Part shown: positions 34,304-43,823 of the stretch, one piece after another
Numbering within the stretch: position 1 is the first letter of the stretch
Layout of the letters: the number at the start of each line of letters is the position of its first letter
Source of the DNA: CBDFGK01 sp965247075
GTDB taxonomy: Bacteria > Pseudomonadota > Gammaproteobacteria > Pseudomonadales > Halieaceae
Assembly: GCA_965247075.1 (NCBI GenBank)
Contig: CBDFGK010000002.1
Span: 930,001 to 994,000, forward strand
DNA: 64,000 nt
Reading direction: 5' to 3'
Translations under genes and position numbers: made by a program
The notes under the pieces: generated by a model
What the model saw: only the letters and a program-made list of their open reading frames with translations
Told to the model about the DNA's origin: nothing
The model's database searches: none

Positions 34304-35592
34304 TAGATATCCCCGTTCTGGATCAATTCTGAAATTACTCCCGCCAGCTCGGCGAAAGCTACACTATTTTGTTGATTGTCTTTGCCGCCACTACGCAACA
34401 TCTTCACCGTAGCGGCTTGTTGCTCAAGCTCGTTGTCCCCCAGGATAACAGCCACAGTGGCACCACTTTTATCGGCCTTTTTCATCTGACTTTTGAAACT
34501 TCCAGCACCGCAGTGAACAACAATTGTCTTACTGCCAAGCGCATCGCGCAAGGTCTCGGCCAAACGGAACGCCATGGTCTTCGCAGCGGCTCCAACAGCG
34601 ACAAAATAAACATCCGTTGTGGGCGCAGCAACCGGTGAACCACAGGCCTGCATCATCAGCACCAGTCGCTCCAGGCCCACGGCAAAGCCGGCGGCGGGAG
34701 TTGCTTTTCCGCCGAGCTGCTCGACCAATCCATCGTAGCGACCGCCCGCGCAAATGGTGCCTTGCGCCCCCAGTGAATCAGTGAGCCACTCAAATACCGT
34801 GCGATGGTAATAATCCAGGCCCCGCACCAGGCGAGGATTCAGGACGTATTCAATACCGGTCGCAGTTAGCAACTCCTGTAACCGCTGCAAGTGTTCACTG
34901 GATTCAGTATCGAGATAATCAAGCAAGTTCGGGGCCTCTTCCAGCAATGCCTGTGTGCGCGCCGATTTGCTGTCGAGTATTCGCAATGGATTGCTAGCCA
35001 AGCGGCGGCGGCTGTCCTCATCCAACTGCTCTTCGCGGGCGCTCAGGTAGTGAACAAGGGCAGCCCGGTAGCGAGACCGGGAATCCATATCTCCCAAAGA
35101 GCTCAGCTGTAGCTGGACTTCTTTATCGATACCCAGTGCTCGCCAGATACGCGCGCTGAGCAGTATCAGTTCAGCTTCAATTTCAGCGCCGGAGCTTCCA
35201 AACACCTCAACTCCAACCTGATGAAACTGGCGTCGGCGGCCTTTCTGCGGGCGCTCATAGCGAAACATGGGACCCGCATACCAGAGTTTTTGCCGGGTAT
35301 TGAGCATGTTGTGCTGGTTAACCGCTCGCACGCAGCCTGCGGTGCCCTCGGGTCGCAGTGTCAAACTCTCATCATTGCGATCGGGAAAGGTATACATTTC
35401 CTTCTCTACAATATCTGTCACTGCACCAATGGCGCGGCTAAACAGCGCCGTTTGCTCCACCACCGGCAGGCGAATTTCGCTGTATCCATAGGCAGCCAGT
35501 ATCCTGGAAACCTCCCGCTCCAGGTGTTGCCAGAGATGGGTTTCATCGGGGAGTATGTCGCTCATCCCGCGGATGGCGCGTATCTGGCTCAC
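34303..35592 (-). CDS. hisS: Histidyl-tRNA synthetase
   Basis: The 429-residue class II synthetase charges tRNA-His. It shows the N-terminal RGMSDILP, motif 2 (FRYERPQKGRRRQFHQVG), the histidine-binding LVRGLDYYHRTVFEW, CAGGRYDGL, and motif 3 AAGFAVGLERL, then the anticodon-binding domain from about residue 330. It starts 12 bp after ispG on the same strand, the usual order. Confidence 0.98.
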   Translation of the reverse strand: MSQIRAIRGMSDILPDETHLWQHLEREVSRILAAYGYSEIRLPVVEQTALFSRAIGAVTDIVEKEMYTFPDRNDESLTLRPEGTAGCVRAVNQHNMLNTRQKLWYAGPMFRYERPQKGRRRQFHQVGVEVFGSSGAEIEAELILLSARIWRALGIDKEVQLQLSSLGDMDSRSRYRAALVHYLSAREEQLDEDSRRRLASNPLRILDSKSARTQALLEEAPNLLDYLDTESSEHLQRLQELLTATGIEYVLNPRLVRGLDYYHRTVFEWLTDSLGAQGTICAGGRYDGLVEQLGGKATPAAGFAVGLERLVLMMQACGSPVAAPTTDVYFVAVGAAAKTMAFRLAETLRDALGSKTIVVHCGAGSFKSQMKKADKSGATVAVILGDNELEQQAATVKMLRSGGKDNQQNSVAFAELAGVISELIQNGDI

Positions 35593-35604
35593 CGTTATTT
35601 CCTG

Positions 35605-36729
35605 TCAGTCCTTCAGTATCAGATCTTTTTCTGCCGCGGCGCGCTGCTGTTCCAGCTCCGCCGCGCGCCGGCGTATTACCTGTTCCAAGTGGTCGATAAA
35701 ATCCTCGTTGCCGATTTTGTGATCCGCTTCCCCACCCAGGTATATCAGGTTGCTGGGGCTGGCGCCGGTCAATCCCACATCGGCTTCACGCGCTTCGCCA
35801 GGGCCGTTAACAATGCACCCTATGACAGCCACATCCATCGGTGTGCGGATATCTTCCAGCCGCTGCTCCAGCGTATTCATGGTATCGACAACGTCAAAAT
35901 TCTGGCGCGAGCAACTGGGACAGGCAATAAAGTTTATCCCGTTGCTGCGCAGCTTGAGGCTTTTCAGGATTTCAAATCCAACTTTCACTTCCTCGACCGG
36001 GTCTGCCGCCAGGGAAATGCGGATAGTGTCGCCAATGCCATCCATTAACAACATACCCAGACCGACGGCAGATTTAACGGTGCCGCCGCGCAAACCACCG
36101 GCTTCGGTAATCCCCAGGTGCAGAGGTTGTTCGATTTGCTGAGATATCAACCGGTATGCCTCTACCGCCATGAATACCTGAGAGGCCTTTACACTGATTT
36201 TAAAATCCTGGAAATCCAGCTTGTCGAGTATATCCACATGGCGCATCGCTGATTCCACCAGAGCTTCAGCCGTAGGCTCTCCGTACTTGCGTTGCAACTC
36301 TTTGCCCAGCGAGCCGGCGTTAACGCCAATGCGGATGGGAATACCTTTGTCGCGACAGCTGTCCACAACTTTGCGAACACGATCATCGCGGCCAATATTG
36401 CCGGGGTTTATGCGCAGACAATCGACACCGTACTCAGCGACTTGCAAAGCAATTTTGTAATCGAAGTGGATATCGGCCACCAGCGGTATTGCCACCCTGG
36501 AGCGAATGCTCCTGAACGCCTGCGCAGCTTCCATGCTCGGCACCGACACGCGCACGATATCTGCACCGGCATCCTCAATGGCCAAAATCTGTGCAACAGT
36601 AGCATCGACATCACAGGTTTCGGTGTTGGTCATGCTCTGCACACTAATTGGAGCATCGCCACCAACGGCCACCTTGCCGATGTGTATTTGCCGCGTCTTA
36701 CGCCGCTTGATAGGGGATTGGCTAATCAT
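35605..36729 (-). CDS. ispG: 4-hydroxy-3-methylbut-2-enyl diphosphate synthase (IspG)
   Basis: This 374-residue iron-sulfur enzyme of the MEP isoprenoid pathway has a TIM-barrel first part (VGGDAPISVQSMTNTETCD, LVADIHFDYKIAL). The 4Fe-4S ligands are in ACPSCSRQNFD and GCIVNGPGEA. The Glu ligand of the latter is present. ATGA overlap with rodZ. It needs 4Fe-4S supply, relevant to the reduced isc locus in this window. Confidence 0.97.
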   Translation of the reverse strand: MISQSPIKRRKTRQIHIGKVAVGGDAPISVQSMTNTETCDVDATVAQILAIEDAGADIVRVSVPSMEAAQAFRSIRSRVAIPLVADIHFDYKIALQVAEYGVDCLRINPGNIGRDDRVRKVVDSCRDKGIPIRIGVNAGSLGKELQRKYGEPTAEALVESAMRHVDILDKLDFQDFKISVKASQVFMAVEAYRLISQQIEQPLHLGITEAGGLRGGTVKSAVGLGMLLMDGIGDTIRISLAADPVEEVKVGFEILKSLKLRSNGINFIACPSCSRQNFDVVDTMNTLEQRLEDIRTPMDVAVIGCIVNGPGEAREADVGLTGASPSNLIYLGGEADHKIGNEDFIDHLEQVIRRRAAELEQQRAAAEKDLILKD

Positions 36730-37613
36730 TGCTCACCTACACTGAACCTGGCCACGATACGACCGGGCCGGCTCTGGATTTCAAACTCTTGTCCATCGTA
36801 ATGCAACTGCACATAGCGAGAGTCGCCTACCAATATCGCAAAGGGCGGCTGGCCGTCCAAACCCAGCTCATCACCGGACCGGCGCAGATCTGCATAGATC
36901 CGCGTATCGGTCCCATCGCGTACCTCCAGCCAGCAATCGCCACTGAACCTGAATTGCAACAGAGCAGCCGTGAAGGATACTTGCGATGATGGTGCCGGCG
37001 GCTGCGCCACCTCAACTGCGACTTGTTCGACGGTGATTTCCGTAGCTGCATCATCTACCGGGACTATCGCTTCCTCTATTGGCGCCTGCTTTACCGGCGC
37101 CTGCTCTACTGGCGATAAGGCCTCCGGCCGGCGGGGCGCAGGTAGCTGCGTCGCTTTGTTCTGCACTGCCGGGCTTTCCGCAGTAGCGCCATCGCCCTGC
37201 CCTGAATCGCCCTGCCACCACAAAAACACCATCACCACCAGGATCGCACCGGCAATGCTTGCGCTGATGCCCACTATGGGCCGCCGCGTGAATGGCTCCT
37301 GCCGGTCGGTACTGGCACTGATAGCAAGAGTTTGCTCCGGCAACGCCATGGCAGTATATGCGGACAGCAATTCCTGTTGGTCAACACCCAGCATTTTTCC
37401 ATAGGCGCGCAGATAACCGCGCACGAAAGCGGTACCGCGCATTTCATCAAAACGGTTTTCTTCAATAGCACTGACGTACCTGGGCAACCAGTTCAGGCGG
37501 TCTGCCATTTCCCGGGCAGAGATACCCGCCGCTGCGCGCGCCTGGCGCAGCATACCGCCTGGAGTCTGCTCAGGACTCTGTTCGGGATTGACCACCTGAT
37601 CAAAGCTCGCCAC
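36726..37613 (-). CDS. rodZ: Cytoskeleton protein RodZ
   Basis: The 295-residue cell-shape protein links MreB to the membrane. It has an N-terminal Xre-type HTH (about residues 18-80: LRQARAAAGISAREMADRLN), one transmembrane helix (about 113-134), a Pro/Ala/Val-rich periplasmic linker, and the DUF4115 beta-domain (about 210-290, GDCWLEVRDGTDTRIYADL). The start is GTG, overlapping pilW by 14 bp. Confidence 0.93.
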   Translation of the reverse strand: MASFDQVVNPEQSPEQTPGGMLRQARAAAGISAREMADRLNWLPRYVSAIEENRFDEMRGTAFVRGYLRAYGKMLGVDQQELLSAYTAMALPEQTLAISASTDRQEPFTRRPIVGISASIAGAILVVMVFLWWQGDSGQGDGATAESPAVQNKATQLPAPRRPEALSPVEQAPVKQAPIEEAIVPVDDAATEITVEQVAVEVAQPPAPSSQVSFTAALLQFRFSGDCWLEVRDGTDTRIYADLRRSGDELGLDGQPPFAILVGDSRYVQLHYDGQEFEIQSRPGRIVARFSVGEQ

Positions 37614-38391
37614 GTTGCAGAGCTCTTTCGTATGCCTGGTACCCAGCGGACTCTGGATACAAATTTCTCAATGCCAGGGCTCGACTGGCCAGGGCATTCT
37701 TGTCACCCAGTTCATGGGCCAAGCGTACGCCCAGCCACAGTGCTCGAGGTGACTGGCGTCGCGCCAGGGTTTTATGGATTTCCAGATGCCGCTCCGCACT
37801 GCGCCAGTCGCCCAGTTCGAATTCGACATGCGCGAGTTCCAGCATGGCCAGCCGGTTGGTGCGATCCATGGTCAGCGCACGGGTAAGTGCCTGCCTGGCT
37901 CCCTCATACTCGTCCAACTGTACCCGGCTCAAGCCCAGGTTGATAAACGCCTGTGGCCGTGACTCATACAAGGTGTCCTTGATCACCACTTCCAATTGGT
38001 CTTCAGCTTCCCGGTAGCGGCCCTGGGAATACAGAAATGCTGCGTAGTTATTGCGCGCGCGCGAAAATGGCTTTCTGAGTGCTATGGCCTTTTTGAAATT
38101 ATCTTCGGCCAGTTCATATTCGCCGGTACTTTGATATACCAGCGCAAAGGCCTCGTAGACATTGGCAGCCTTCGGATCTATCCCGGCAGCAATTTTTAGA
38201 TTGCGTTTGGCGTCTTTCCAATTACCCTCCCCGATATAGCGACGGGCCAACTCCACGCGGGTGCGAAGTGCCTGGTCGGGAGAGGCTTCGGCAGTGAATA
38301 CCCGCTCTGTCTTGGTCACACAGGCTGACAACACCATTACCGCCAGTACGGCCGGCAAGGTTAGAAACATTGTCATAGTTACCGTCCTCAT
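37600..38391 (-). CDS. pilW: Type IV pilus pilotin lipoprotein PilW/PilF
   Basis: The 263-residue lipoprotein carries the secretin PilQ to the outer membrane. The lipobox LSAC puts the lipidated Cys at residue 24. Six TPR-like units follow (for example ARRYIGEGNWKDAKRNLKIA, VYQSTGEYELAEDNFKKAIA). Its place between rlmN and rodZ is conserved in Pseudomonas-like genomes. ATGA overlap with rlmN. No other pilus gene lies in the window. Confidence 0.93.
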   Translation of the reverse strand: MRTVTMTMFLTLPAVLAVMVLSACVTKTERVFTAEASPDQALRTRVELARRYIGEGNWKDAKRNLKIAAGIDPKAANVYEAFALVYQSTGEYELAEDNFKKAIALRKPFSRARNNYAAFLYSQGRYREAEDQLEVVIKDTLYESRPQAFINLGLSRVQLDEYEGARQALTRALTMDRTNRLAMLELAHVEFELGDWRSAERHLEIHKTLARRQSPRALWLGVRLAHELGDKNALASRALALRNLYPESAGYQAYERALQRGEL

Positions 38392-39509
38392 TGCACCGTG
38401 ACCACCTGTGCCTGCTGATTGGCTCGATAGCGCTCACTGCGACGCGTTCTATCGGCAACCTGGCCAACCAGTTGGCCACAGGCCGCATCAATATCATCGC
38501 CGCGAGTCGTGCGCAGCGTCACTATATAGCCCGCGTCGATCAAAACCTGCCAGAAACGTGAAACTGCGTTGCCACTGGGCCGCCGGTAGTGCGACAGATC
38601 GAAGGTATTAAAGGGGATCAGGTTGATCTTGCAGGGAAAATCTTTCAGCAGGCGCGCCAGTTGCTGCGCCTGCAGGGGTGAGTCATTAACACCGGCTATC
38701 AGTGTGTACTCTACTGTCACCACCCTTTTCTTATCCTTCTGGGCGGCCAGGTAGTTCTTGCTACTTGCCAGCAGCATCGCTATCGGGTACTTGCGATTGA
38801 TTGGCACCAACTGATTGCGCAACTCATCGTCGGGCGCATGCAGGGAGATGGCCAGCGACACTTCGCTGACCAGGGCCAGCTTGTCCAGCGCCGGTACCAC
38901 CCCGGCAGTACTGAGTGTGACCCTGCGTTTTGACAGCCCATAGGCGAGGTCTTCCAGCATGAGATCCATGGCAGCCACGACATTGTCGAAATTGAGCAGC
39001 GGCTCGCCCATACCCATCATCACCACGTTGGTAATCTTACGGCCCTTGCCATTTTGAAAGGCATCATAGGACTTCAAAGCCAACCAGACCTGACCGATTA
39101 TCTCGGCGGCGGTCAGGTCTCTCTGGAAGCCCTGCTTACCGGTTGAGCAAAAACTGCAATCGAGGCTGCAACCGACCTGCGAAGATACGCACAGGGTTCC
39201 GCGCGTACCCTCGGGTATATAAACAGTTTCCACCAGACTGCCACCCTCGACGCGAATGGCCCATTTGCGGGTGCCATCTTCGGAATCCTGCCGGCTCACC
39301 ACCTCTGGCGGCCTGACTTCAGCTACGTCGGCGAGCTTGTCGCGCAATGATTTACTGAGGTTGGTCATCTCGTCAAAGCCGGTGACACCGTGGTGATGAA
39401 TCCACTTGAGAAGTTGCTGCGCACGAAAAGGTTTCTCCCCCAACCCGAGGAAGAAGTCCTGCATTGCCGGCAGTGTCAGACCGAGCAAATTGACGCGCGT
39501 TGTTGTCAT
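38388..39509 (-). CDS. rlmN: 23S rRNA/tRNA adenine-C2 methyltransferase RlmN
   Basis: This 373-residue radical-SAM enzyme methylates A2503 of 23S rRNA and A37 of some tRNAs. The cluster motif CSLDCSFC lies at about residues 114-121. The C-terminal catalytic Cys is in TTRGDDIDAACGQL. GMGEPLLNFD provides the SAM contact. It lies 12 bp after ndk. Confidence 0.97.
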   Translation of the reverse strand: MTTTRVNLLGLTLPAMQDFFLGLGEKPFRAQQLLKWIHHHGVTGFDEMTNLSKSLRDKLADVAEVRPPEVVSRQDSEDGTRKWAIRVEGGSLVETVYIPEGTRGTLCVSSQVGCSLDCSFCSTGKQGFQRDLTAAEIIGQVWLALKSYDAFQNGKGRKITNVVMMGMGEPLLNFDNVVAAMDLMLEDLAYGLSKRRVTLSTAGVVPALDKLALVSEVSLAISLHAPDDELRNQLVPINRKYPIAMLLASSKNYLAAQKDKKRVVTVEYTLIAGVNDSPLQAQQLARLLKDFPCKINLIPFNTFDLSHYRRPSGNAVSRFWQVLIDAGYIVTLRTTRGDDIDAACGQLVGQVADRTRRSERYRANQQAQVVTVQ

Positions 39510-39521
39510 CCCCAGCAGACC

Positions 39522-39947
39522 TTAACGGTCGCAGATCTCGCCGGCTTCGAAGAAGTAAGCGATTTCACGTGCAGCGGACTCGGCTGAATCAGAGCCATGT
39601 ACCGCGTTGGCATCAATAGACTCGGCAAAGTCGGCGCGGATGGTGCCGGCTTCCGCTTCCTGTGGATTGGTTGCGCCCATCAGGTCGCGATTTTTGGCAA
39701 CTGCTCCCTCACCTTCAAGCACCTGCACACACACCGGGCCGGATGTTATGAACTCAATCAGCCCTGGAAAAAATGGGCGCTCGCGATGCTCGGCGTAAAA
39801 GCCACCGGCACGCTCTTCGCTCAGGCGCATCATCTTGGCGGCAACCAGGCGCAGGCCGTTTTTTTCAAAACGACTGTAAATCTCGCCGACTACATTCTTC
39901 GCCACAGCGTCTGGTTTAACAATCGAGAGGGTTCTTTCAACAGCCAT
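39522..39947 (-). CDS. ndk: Nucleoside diphosphate kinase
   Basis: This 141-residue enzyme balances NTP pools. It starts AVERTLSIVKPDAV and has the active-site His in NAVHGSDSAESAAREI, and ATNPQEAEAGTIR before it. The length equals the bacterial norm. It is first in the minus-strand run ndk-rlmN-pilW-rodZ-ispG-hisS-yfgM-bamB-der, with a ribosome-binding site GGAGAT before the ATG. Confidence 0.98.
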   Translation of the reverse strand: MAVERTLSIVKPDAVAKNVVGEIYSRFEKNGLRLVAAKMMRLSEERAGGFYAEHRERPFFPGLIEFITSGPVCVQVLEGEGAVAKNRDLMGATNPQEAEAGTIRADFAESIDANAVHGSDSAESAAREIAYFFEAGEICDR

Positions 39948-40150
39948 TTACAAATCTCCATAACATAATTAATACGAGCCCGGCAGCTCCAGTTACCGGA
40001 GCCGCCAGGACCGGTTTGATAAATCCGCGCAAGTATAAAGAAATTGCCGCTGTCTTGCACCCCCTATGGCACAGGAATATATAGACTTTAGCAACAAAAT
40101 CAGTGGTTTAGAGAATATTACTCGTAAACACAACTGCATTGCGCCCGCAG
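39948..40150. other. Intergenic region between iscS and ndk
   Basis: No gene is seen in these 203 bases. The left part, read on the minus strand, should carry the ndk promoter (AT-rich TAATTATG stretch near 39962). A GGCAGCTCC/GGAGCCGCC-like imperfect hairpin near 39981-40003 may terminate the iscS-side transcript. In many relatives isc genes occupy this position. Confidence 0.4.
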
Positions 40151-41296
40151 TTAACGTAATTTCGAGATTGCGTTTGAAAATTGGCCGGCGGCGCAGTCAA
40201 CGTCCTCCCCGGTAGTGTACCTGCCAAAGGTAAACCGCAGTGAACTATGGGCCAGTTGATCGGCTACACCCAGCGCGTGTAAAACATAGGATGGCTCCAC
40301 ACTGGCCGAGTTACAGGCCGAGCCGGTAGACAGGGCCAGGTCCTTCAGCGACAGCAGCAGCACCTCTCCCTCAACACCCTCTACACCGATGTTGAGAACG
40401 CCGGGCACCCGCGACGCGGCATCACCATTGATGTGAAGACCATCAATATCCGCCAGTTGCGCCCAAAATCGATCTCGCAGGGCAACAATTCGCGCCGCCT
40501 CCTGTGGCATCTCCTCACGGGCAATGCGCGCCGCCTCTCCCATGCCGGCTATCTGGTGCGTAGCCAGGGTGCCAGAGCGCATGCCGCGTTCATGGCCGCC
40601 ACCGTGAATCTGTGCCTGAATCTGTACCCTTGGTGCCCGCCGCACATACAGCGCGCCAATCCCTTTGGGTCCGTACATCTTGTGCGCAGTCATCGACATC
40701 AGGTCTACCTTGAGAGTTGACAGGTCTACTTCGATCTTTCCGACGCTCTGGGCGCCATCGGTGTGAAACAGGATGTCATGCTCGCGGCACAGCGCCCCAA
40801 TAGCGGCGACATCGTTGACCACACCCAGTTCGTTGTTGGCATGCATGATACTCACCAGAATCGTATCCTCGCGAATGGCATCCCGCACCGCGTCCACGCT
40901 GGTCAATCCATCTACCGCTGGTGCCAGGTAGCTCAGTTCAAAGCCCTCGATCTCAAGAAATTTACAGGTATCCAGCACTGCCTTGTGCTCAATACTCGAG
41001 GTAATAATATGCTTGCCCCGCTCAGGGTTGGCATAGGCAACACCCTTGATCGCGAGGTTGTCAGACTCGGTGGCACCGCTGGTCCAGATTATTTCTCGCG
41101 GATCCGCATGAACCAGGTCCGCCACCTGTCGGCGCGCCTCCTCCACTGTCTGCTCCGCCTTCCAGCCGTATATGTGGGAGCGAGAGGCCGGGTTACCAAA
41201 GTTTCCCGCCAGCGACAAACACTCGGTCATGACTTTTACTACCCGCGGGTCGACCGGTGTCGTTGCCGAATAATCCAGGTATATTGGCTTTTGCAT
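40151..41296 (-). CDS. iscS: Cysteine desulfurase IscS
   Basis: This 381-residue PLP enzyme mobilises sulfur from cysteine. The PLP lysine is in MTAHKMYGPKGIGALYV and the mobile-loop cysteine in STGSACNSASVEPSYVL. GGGHERGMRSGTLATHQIAG is typical of the IscS group. The start MQKPIYLDYSAT lies 1 bp after the trmJ stop; a longer frame overlaps trmJ. Neither iscR before it nor iscU, iscA, hscBA or fdx after it is present, so the isc operon is reduced to this gene here. It is slightly shorter than E. coli IscS (404 residues). Confidence 0.93.
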   Translation of the reverse strand: MQKPIYLDYSATTPVDPRVVKVMTECLSLAGNFGNPASRSHIYGWKAEQTVEEARRQVADLVHADPREIIWTSGATESDNLAIKGVAYANPERGKHIITSSIEHKAVLDTCKFLEIEGFELSYLAPAVDGLTSVDAVRDAIREDTILVSIMHANNELGVVNDVAAIGALCREHDILFHTDGAQSVGKIEVDLSTLKVDLMSMTAHKMYGPKGIGALYVRRAPRVQIQAQIHGGGHERGMRSGTLATHQIAGMGEAARIAREEMPQEAARIVALRDRFWAQLADIDGLHINGDAASRVPGVLNIGVEGVEGEVLLLSLKDLALSTGSACNSASVEPSYVLHALGVADQLAHSSLRFTFGRYTTGEDVDCAAGQFSNAISKLR

Positions 41297-41297
41297 A

Positions 41298-42032
41298 TCA
41301 GCCACGCGCCGCTTTTTGAGTTTCAGTGAGAATGCCACGCAGGATGTTCAATTCCATCTCGTCCAGCCGCAGCCGACCGTACATCCGTCGCAGTCGCGCC
41401 ATTAGCTGGCGCGGCGCCGCCGGGTCCAGAAAACCGATTTCAACCATCACTTGTTCCAGGTGCTCATAGAATCGCTCCATATTGTCAGCCGTGCTCAGTG
41501 GCGCATCCCAATCGGCACAGGGATCGTCGGGCAGTTCATCTGCCACCTCCAACATGCGCAATTCATAGACGACAATCTGCACGGCCATGGCCAGGTTCAG
41601 GCTGGTGTAATCCTCGTGGGTGGGCACGTGCAAATGCAGGTTACACCGTTGCAACTCATCGTTGGTCAGGCCCCTGTCCTCCCTGCCAAACACAATCCCC
41701 ACCTGTTGCCTGGCCTGTGTTACAGCCAGTGCCTGTGCCGCACAGCGGCGCGGGTCCAGTACCGGCCACGGAATCCGGCGCCCGCGCGCGCTGGTGCCGA
41801 CCACCAATTGGCAGTCGGCAATGGCCTCCTGCAGGGTCCCCACTACTTGGGCATTTTGCAGGACGTCGCCGGCTCCAACCGCCCGCCAGTCGGCTTCTTC
41901 ATGGGGAAATCGCGATGGATGAACCAGACATAGATCACTCAAACCCATGTTTTTCATGGCCCGGGCAACACCACCGATATTGCCCGGATGGGTGGTATTT
42001 ACCAGAATGATGCGAACCCCCGATAAACTCAT
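41298..42032 (-). CDS. trmJ: tRNA (cytidine/uridine-32-2'-O)-methyltransferase TrmJ
   Basis: This SPOUT-class methylase of about 244 residues acts on tRNA position 32. It begins MSLSGVRIILVNTTHPGNIGG (start at 42032; a 73-codon upstream extension would run through the suhB promoter and is rejected). Motifs are NIGGVARAMKNMGLSDL, IVFGREDRGLTNDEL and HEDYTSLNLAMAVQIV for the knotted SAM site. It lies directly before iscS, as in the trmJ-iscRS order of relatives, and is divergent from suhB. Confidence 0.93.
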   Translation of the reverse strand: MSLSGVRIILVNTTHPGNIGGVARAMKNMGLSDLCLVHPSRFPHEEADWRAVGAGDVLQNAQVVGTLQEAIADCQLVVGTSARGRRIPWPVLDPRRCAAQALAVTQARQQVGIVFGREDRGLTNDELQRCNLHLHVPTHEDYTSLNLAMAVQIVVYELRMLEVADELPDDPCADWDAPLSTADNMERFYEHLEQVMVEIGFLDPAAPRQLMARLRRMYGRLRLDEMELNILRGILTETQKAARG

Positions 42033-42076
42033 TGAACCGGCCTGCATGATTGGGGCGCGAAGTGTAGCAGATCTGC

Positions 42077-42082
42077 TATAAT
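42077..42082 (+). promoter_or_regulatory. -10 box of the suhB promoter
   Basis: A perfect TATAAT lies 33 bp upstream of the suhB ATG in the 82-bp gap between divergent trmJ and suhB. A weak TAGCAG-type element precedes it; no good -35 is seen, so the assignment is moderate. Confidence 0.5.
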
Positions 42083-42114
42083 CGCGCGCCGTTCCCCACC
42101 CGCAAAGACCATTT

Positions 42115-42918
42115 ATGGAACCTATGACCCGTATTGCACTGCGCGCTGCCCGTAAAGCCGGGGAGCTAATTGCACGCGCGACTGAAGACCTGGACAGAAT
42201 CGACGTTGAGACCAAGAGCGCCAATGATTTTGTATCTGAAGTCGATCGCAATGCGGAGCGGGAAATTCTCTATCACCTCAACAGGGCCTATCCAGACCAC
42301 GCTTTCCTGGCTGAGGAAAGTGGCAGCTCCGGCAACCCTGAATCCGAGTATCGCTGGATTATTGACCCGCTGGATGGAACCACCAATTTCCTGCGCGGTA
42401 TTCCACATTTCGCGGTGTCCATTGCCTGTGAATTTCGCGGCAAAATAGAGCACGCCGTGGTGCTGGATCCAATTCGCAGGGAAGAGTTTCTTGCCAGCCG
42501 CGGCCGTGGCGCTCAACTCAATGGCCACAGAATACGCGTTAGCAAGCTGGCCAGCCTGGACGGCGCACTGTTGGGCACCGGTATTCCCTTCAAGGAACGC
42601 CAAACAGAACACCTGCCTGCCTATACAAAAAGCCTGGCAACCCTGGCAGGCTGCTGTGCCGGCATACGTCGGGCTGGTGCGGCGGCGCTGGACCTGGCTT
42701 ACGTGGCAGCCGGCCGCCTGGACGCCTTCTGGGAGATAGGGCTGGCGCCCTGGGATATCGCCGCAGGTTCACTGCTGGTGCGAGAAGCCGGCGGGTTGAT
42801 CGGCGACTTTAAGGGCGGCGCCGGCTATATGGAAAGCGGCAATATTGTGTGTGGCAATCCCAAGTGTTTCAAGGCAGTACTACAAGTCACCAATGCTACC
42901 CTAGGGCATATCGTCTAG
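42115..42918 (+). CDS. suhB: Inositol-1-monophosphatase family protein SuhB
   Basis: This 267-residue Mg2+-dependent phosphatase is also a factor in rRNA transcription antitermination complexes in E. coli. It has the metal-binding motifs EESG (FLAEESGSSG), DPLDGTTNFLRGIP and the C-terminal WDIAAGSLLVREAGG. Its last 18 bases overlap the end of convergent secF. The gene order secDF-suhB-trmJ is shared with Pseudomonas. Confidence 0.96.
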   Translation: MEPMTRIALRAARKAGELIARATEDLDRIDVETKSANDFVSEVDRNAEREILYHLNRAYPDHAFLAEESGSSGNPESEYRWIIDPLDGTTNFLRGIPHFAVSIACEFRGKIEHAVVLDPIRREEFLASRGRGAQLNGHRIRVSKLASLDGALLGTGIPFKERQTEHLPAYTKSLATLAGCCAGIRRAGAAALDLAYVAAGRLDAFWEIGLAPWDIAAGSLLVREAGGLIGDFKGGAGYMESGNIVCGNPKCFKAVLQVTNATLGHIV

Positions 42919-43812
42919 TTCGGCGCCTTCCCGAACGGGAATCATCAAATCCTTTTTGCTGACACCCAGCAGCAGCAGGCTGCTTGCCGCTACATAAATT
43001 GATGAATAGGTACCGATAATAACCCCCACGATCAGAGCCAGGGCGAAACCGTGAATCATTTCGCCGCCAAACACCGCCAGCGCCACCAGCACCAGCAAGG
43101 TTGTCAGGGAGGTGACCAGGGTACGGCCCAGGGTTTCGGTCAGGGAGACATTGATTATCTGCAGGGCATCGGTCTTGCGAATCTTGCGAAAATTTTCGCG
43201 AATTCGATCCGCCACCACGATGGTATCGTTTAGCGAGTAACCGATCACAGCAAGCACCGCGGCCAGCACGGTAAGATCAAATTCAATCCCCAGCAGGGAG
43301 AAAAACCCCAGGGTGATCAATACGTCGTGTACCAGGGCTACTACGGCACCGACCGAAAACTTGAACTGAAAGCGAAAGGCCACGTAAAGCATCACCAGGC
43401 CCAGCGCCAATAACATGGCCAACCCGCCCTGCTCGCGCAACTCGTCACCGACCTGGGGCCCCACGAATTCAATGCGTCGCAATTCAACATCGCCCGACCA
43501 ACTTTGCTGTAACAGGGCCAGCAAGCGCGCGCCATCCTGGTCTGAATAACCCTGCGGCAAGCGGATCAGTACATCGCGATCAGATCCAAAACTGGATACC
43601 AGCGCACCGTCAAAACCGCCGGCCGACAAGGTGCCGCGCATCTCTTCCAGGGGAGCGCTGTCGTTGTAATACACTTCAACCAATGTGCCGCCAGTGAAAT
43701 CCAGGCCCCAGTTCAACCGGTTGATGGACAGTGATGCAATCGAGATCAACAGCAGCAGCGTGGAAACAACAAGGGCCAGGCGGCGCTGACCCATAAAATT
43801 AATAGTCTTCAT
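42901..43812 (-). CDS. secF: Protein translocase subunit SecF
   Basis: The 303-residue inner-membrane protein has six helices and an RND-like fold. With SecD it uses the proton gradient to pull proteins across the membrane. It shows the N-terminal RLNWGLDFTGGTLVEV and the helix-4 motif AVIGYSLNDTIVVADRIREN. It lies 11 bp after secD and converges on suhB. Confidence 0.97.
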   Translation of the reverse strand: MKTINFMGQRRLALVVSTLLLLISIASLSINRLNWGLDFTGGTLVEVYYNDSAPLEEMRGTLSAGGFDGALVSSFGSDRDVLIRLPQGYSDQDGARLLALLQQSWSGDVELRRIEFVGPQVGDELREQGGLAMLLALGLVMLYVAFRFQFKFSVGAVVALVHDVLITLGFFSLLGIEFDLTVLAAVLAVIGYSLNDTIVVADRIRENFRKIRKTDALQIINVSLTETLGRTLVTSLTTLLVLVALAVFGGEMIHGFALALIVGVIIGTYSSIYVAASSLLLLGVSKKDLMIPVREGAELDDMP

Positions 43813-43823
43813 AAGGATTGGTC

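Noticed and set aside
41298..42251. Extended 317-codon trmJ start
   Set aside because: The extra 73 codons run through the suhB promoter and start codon on the other strand, and lack homology to TrmJ, which begins at the MSLSGVRIIL segment.
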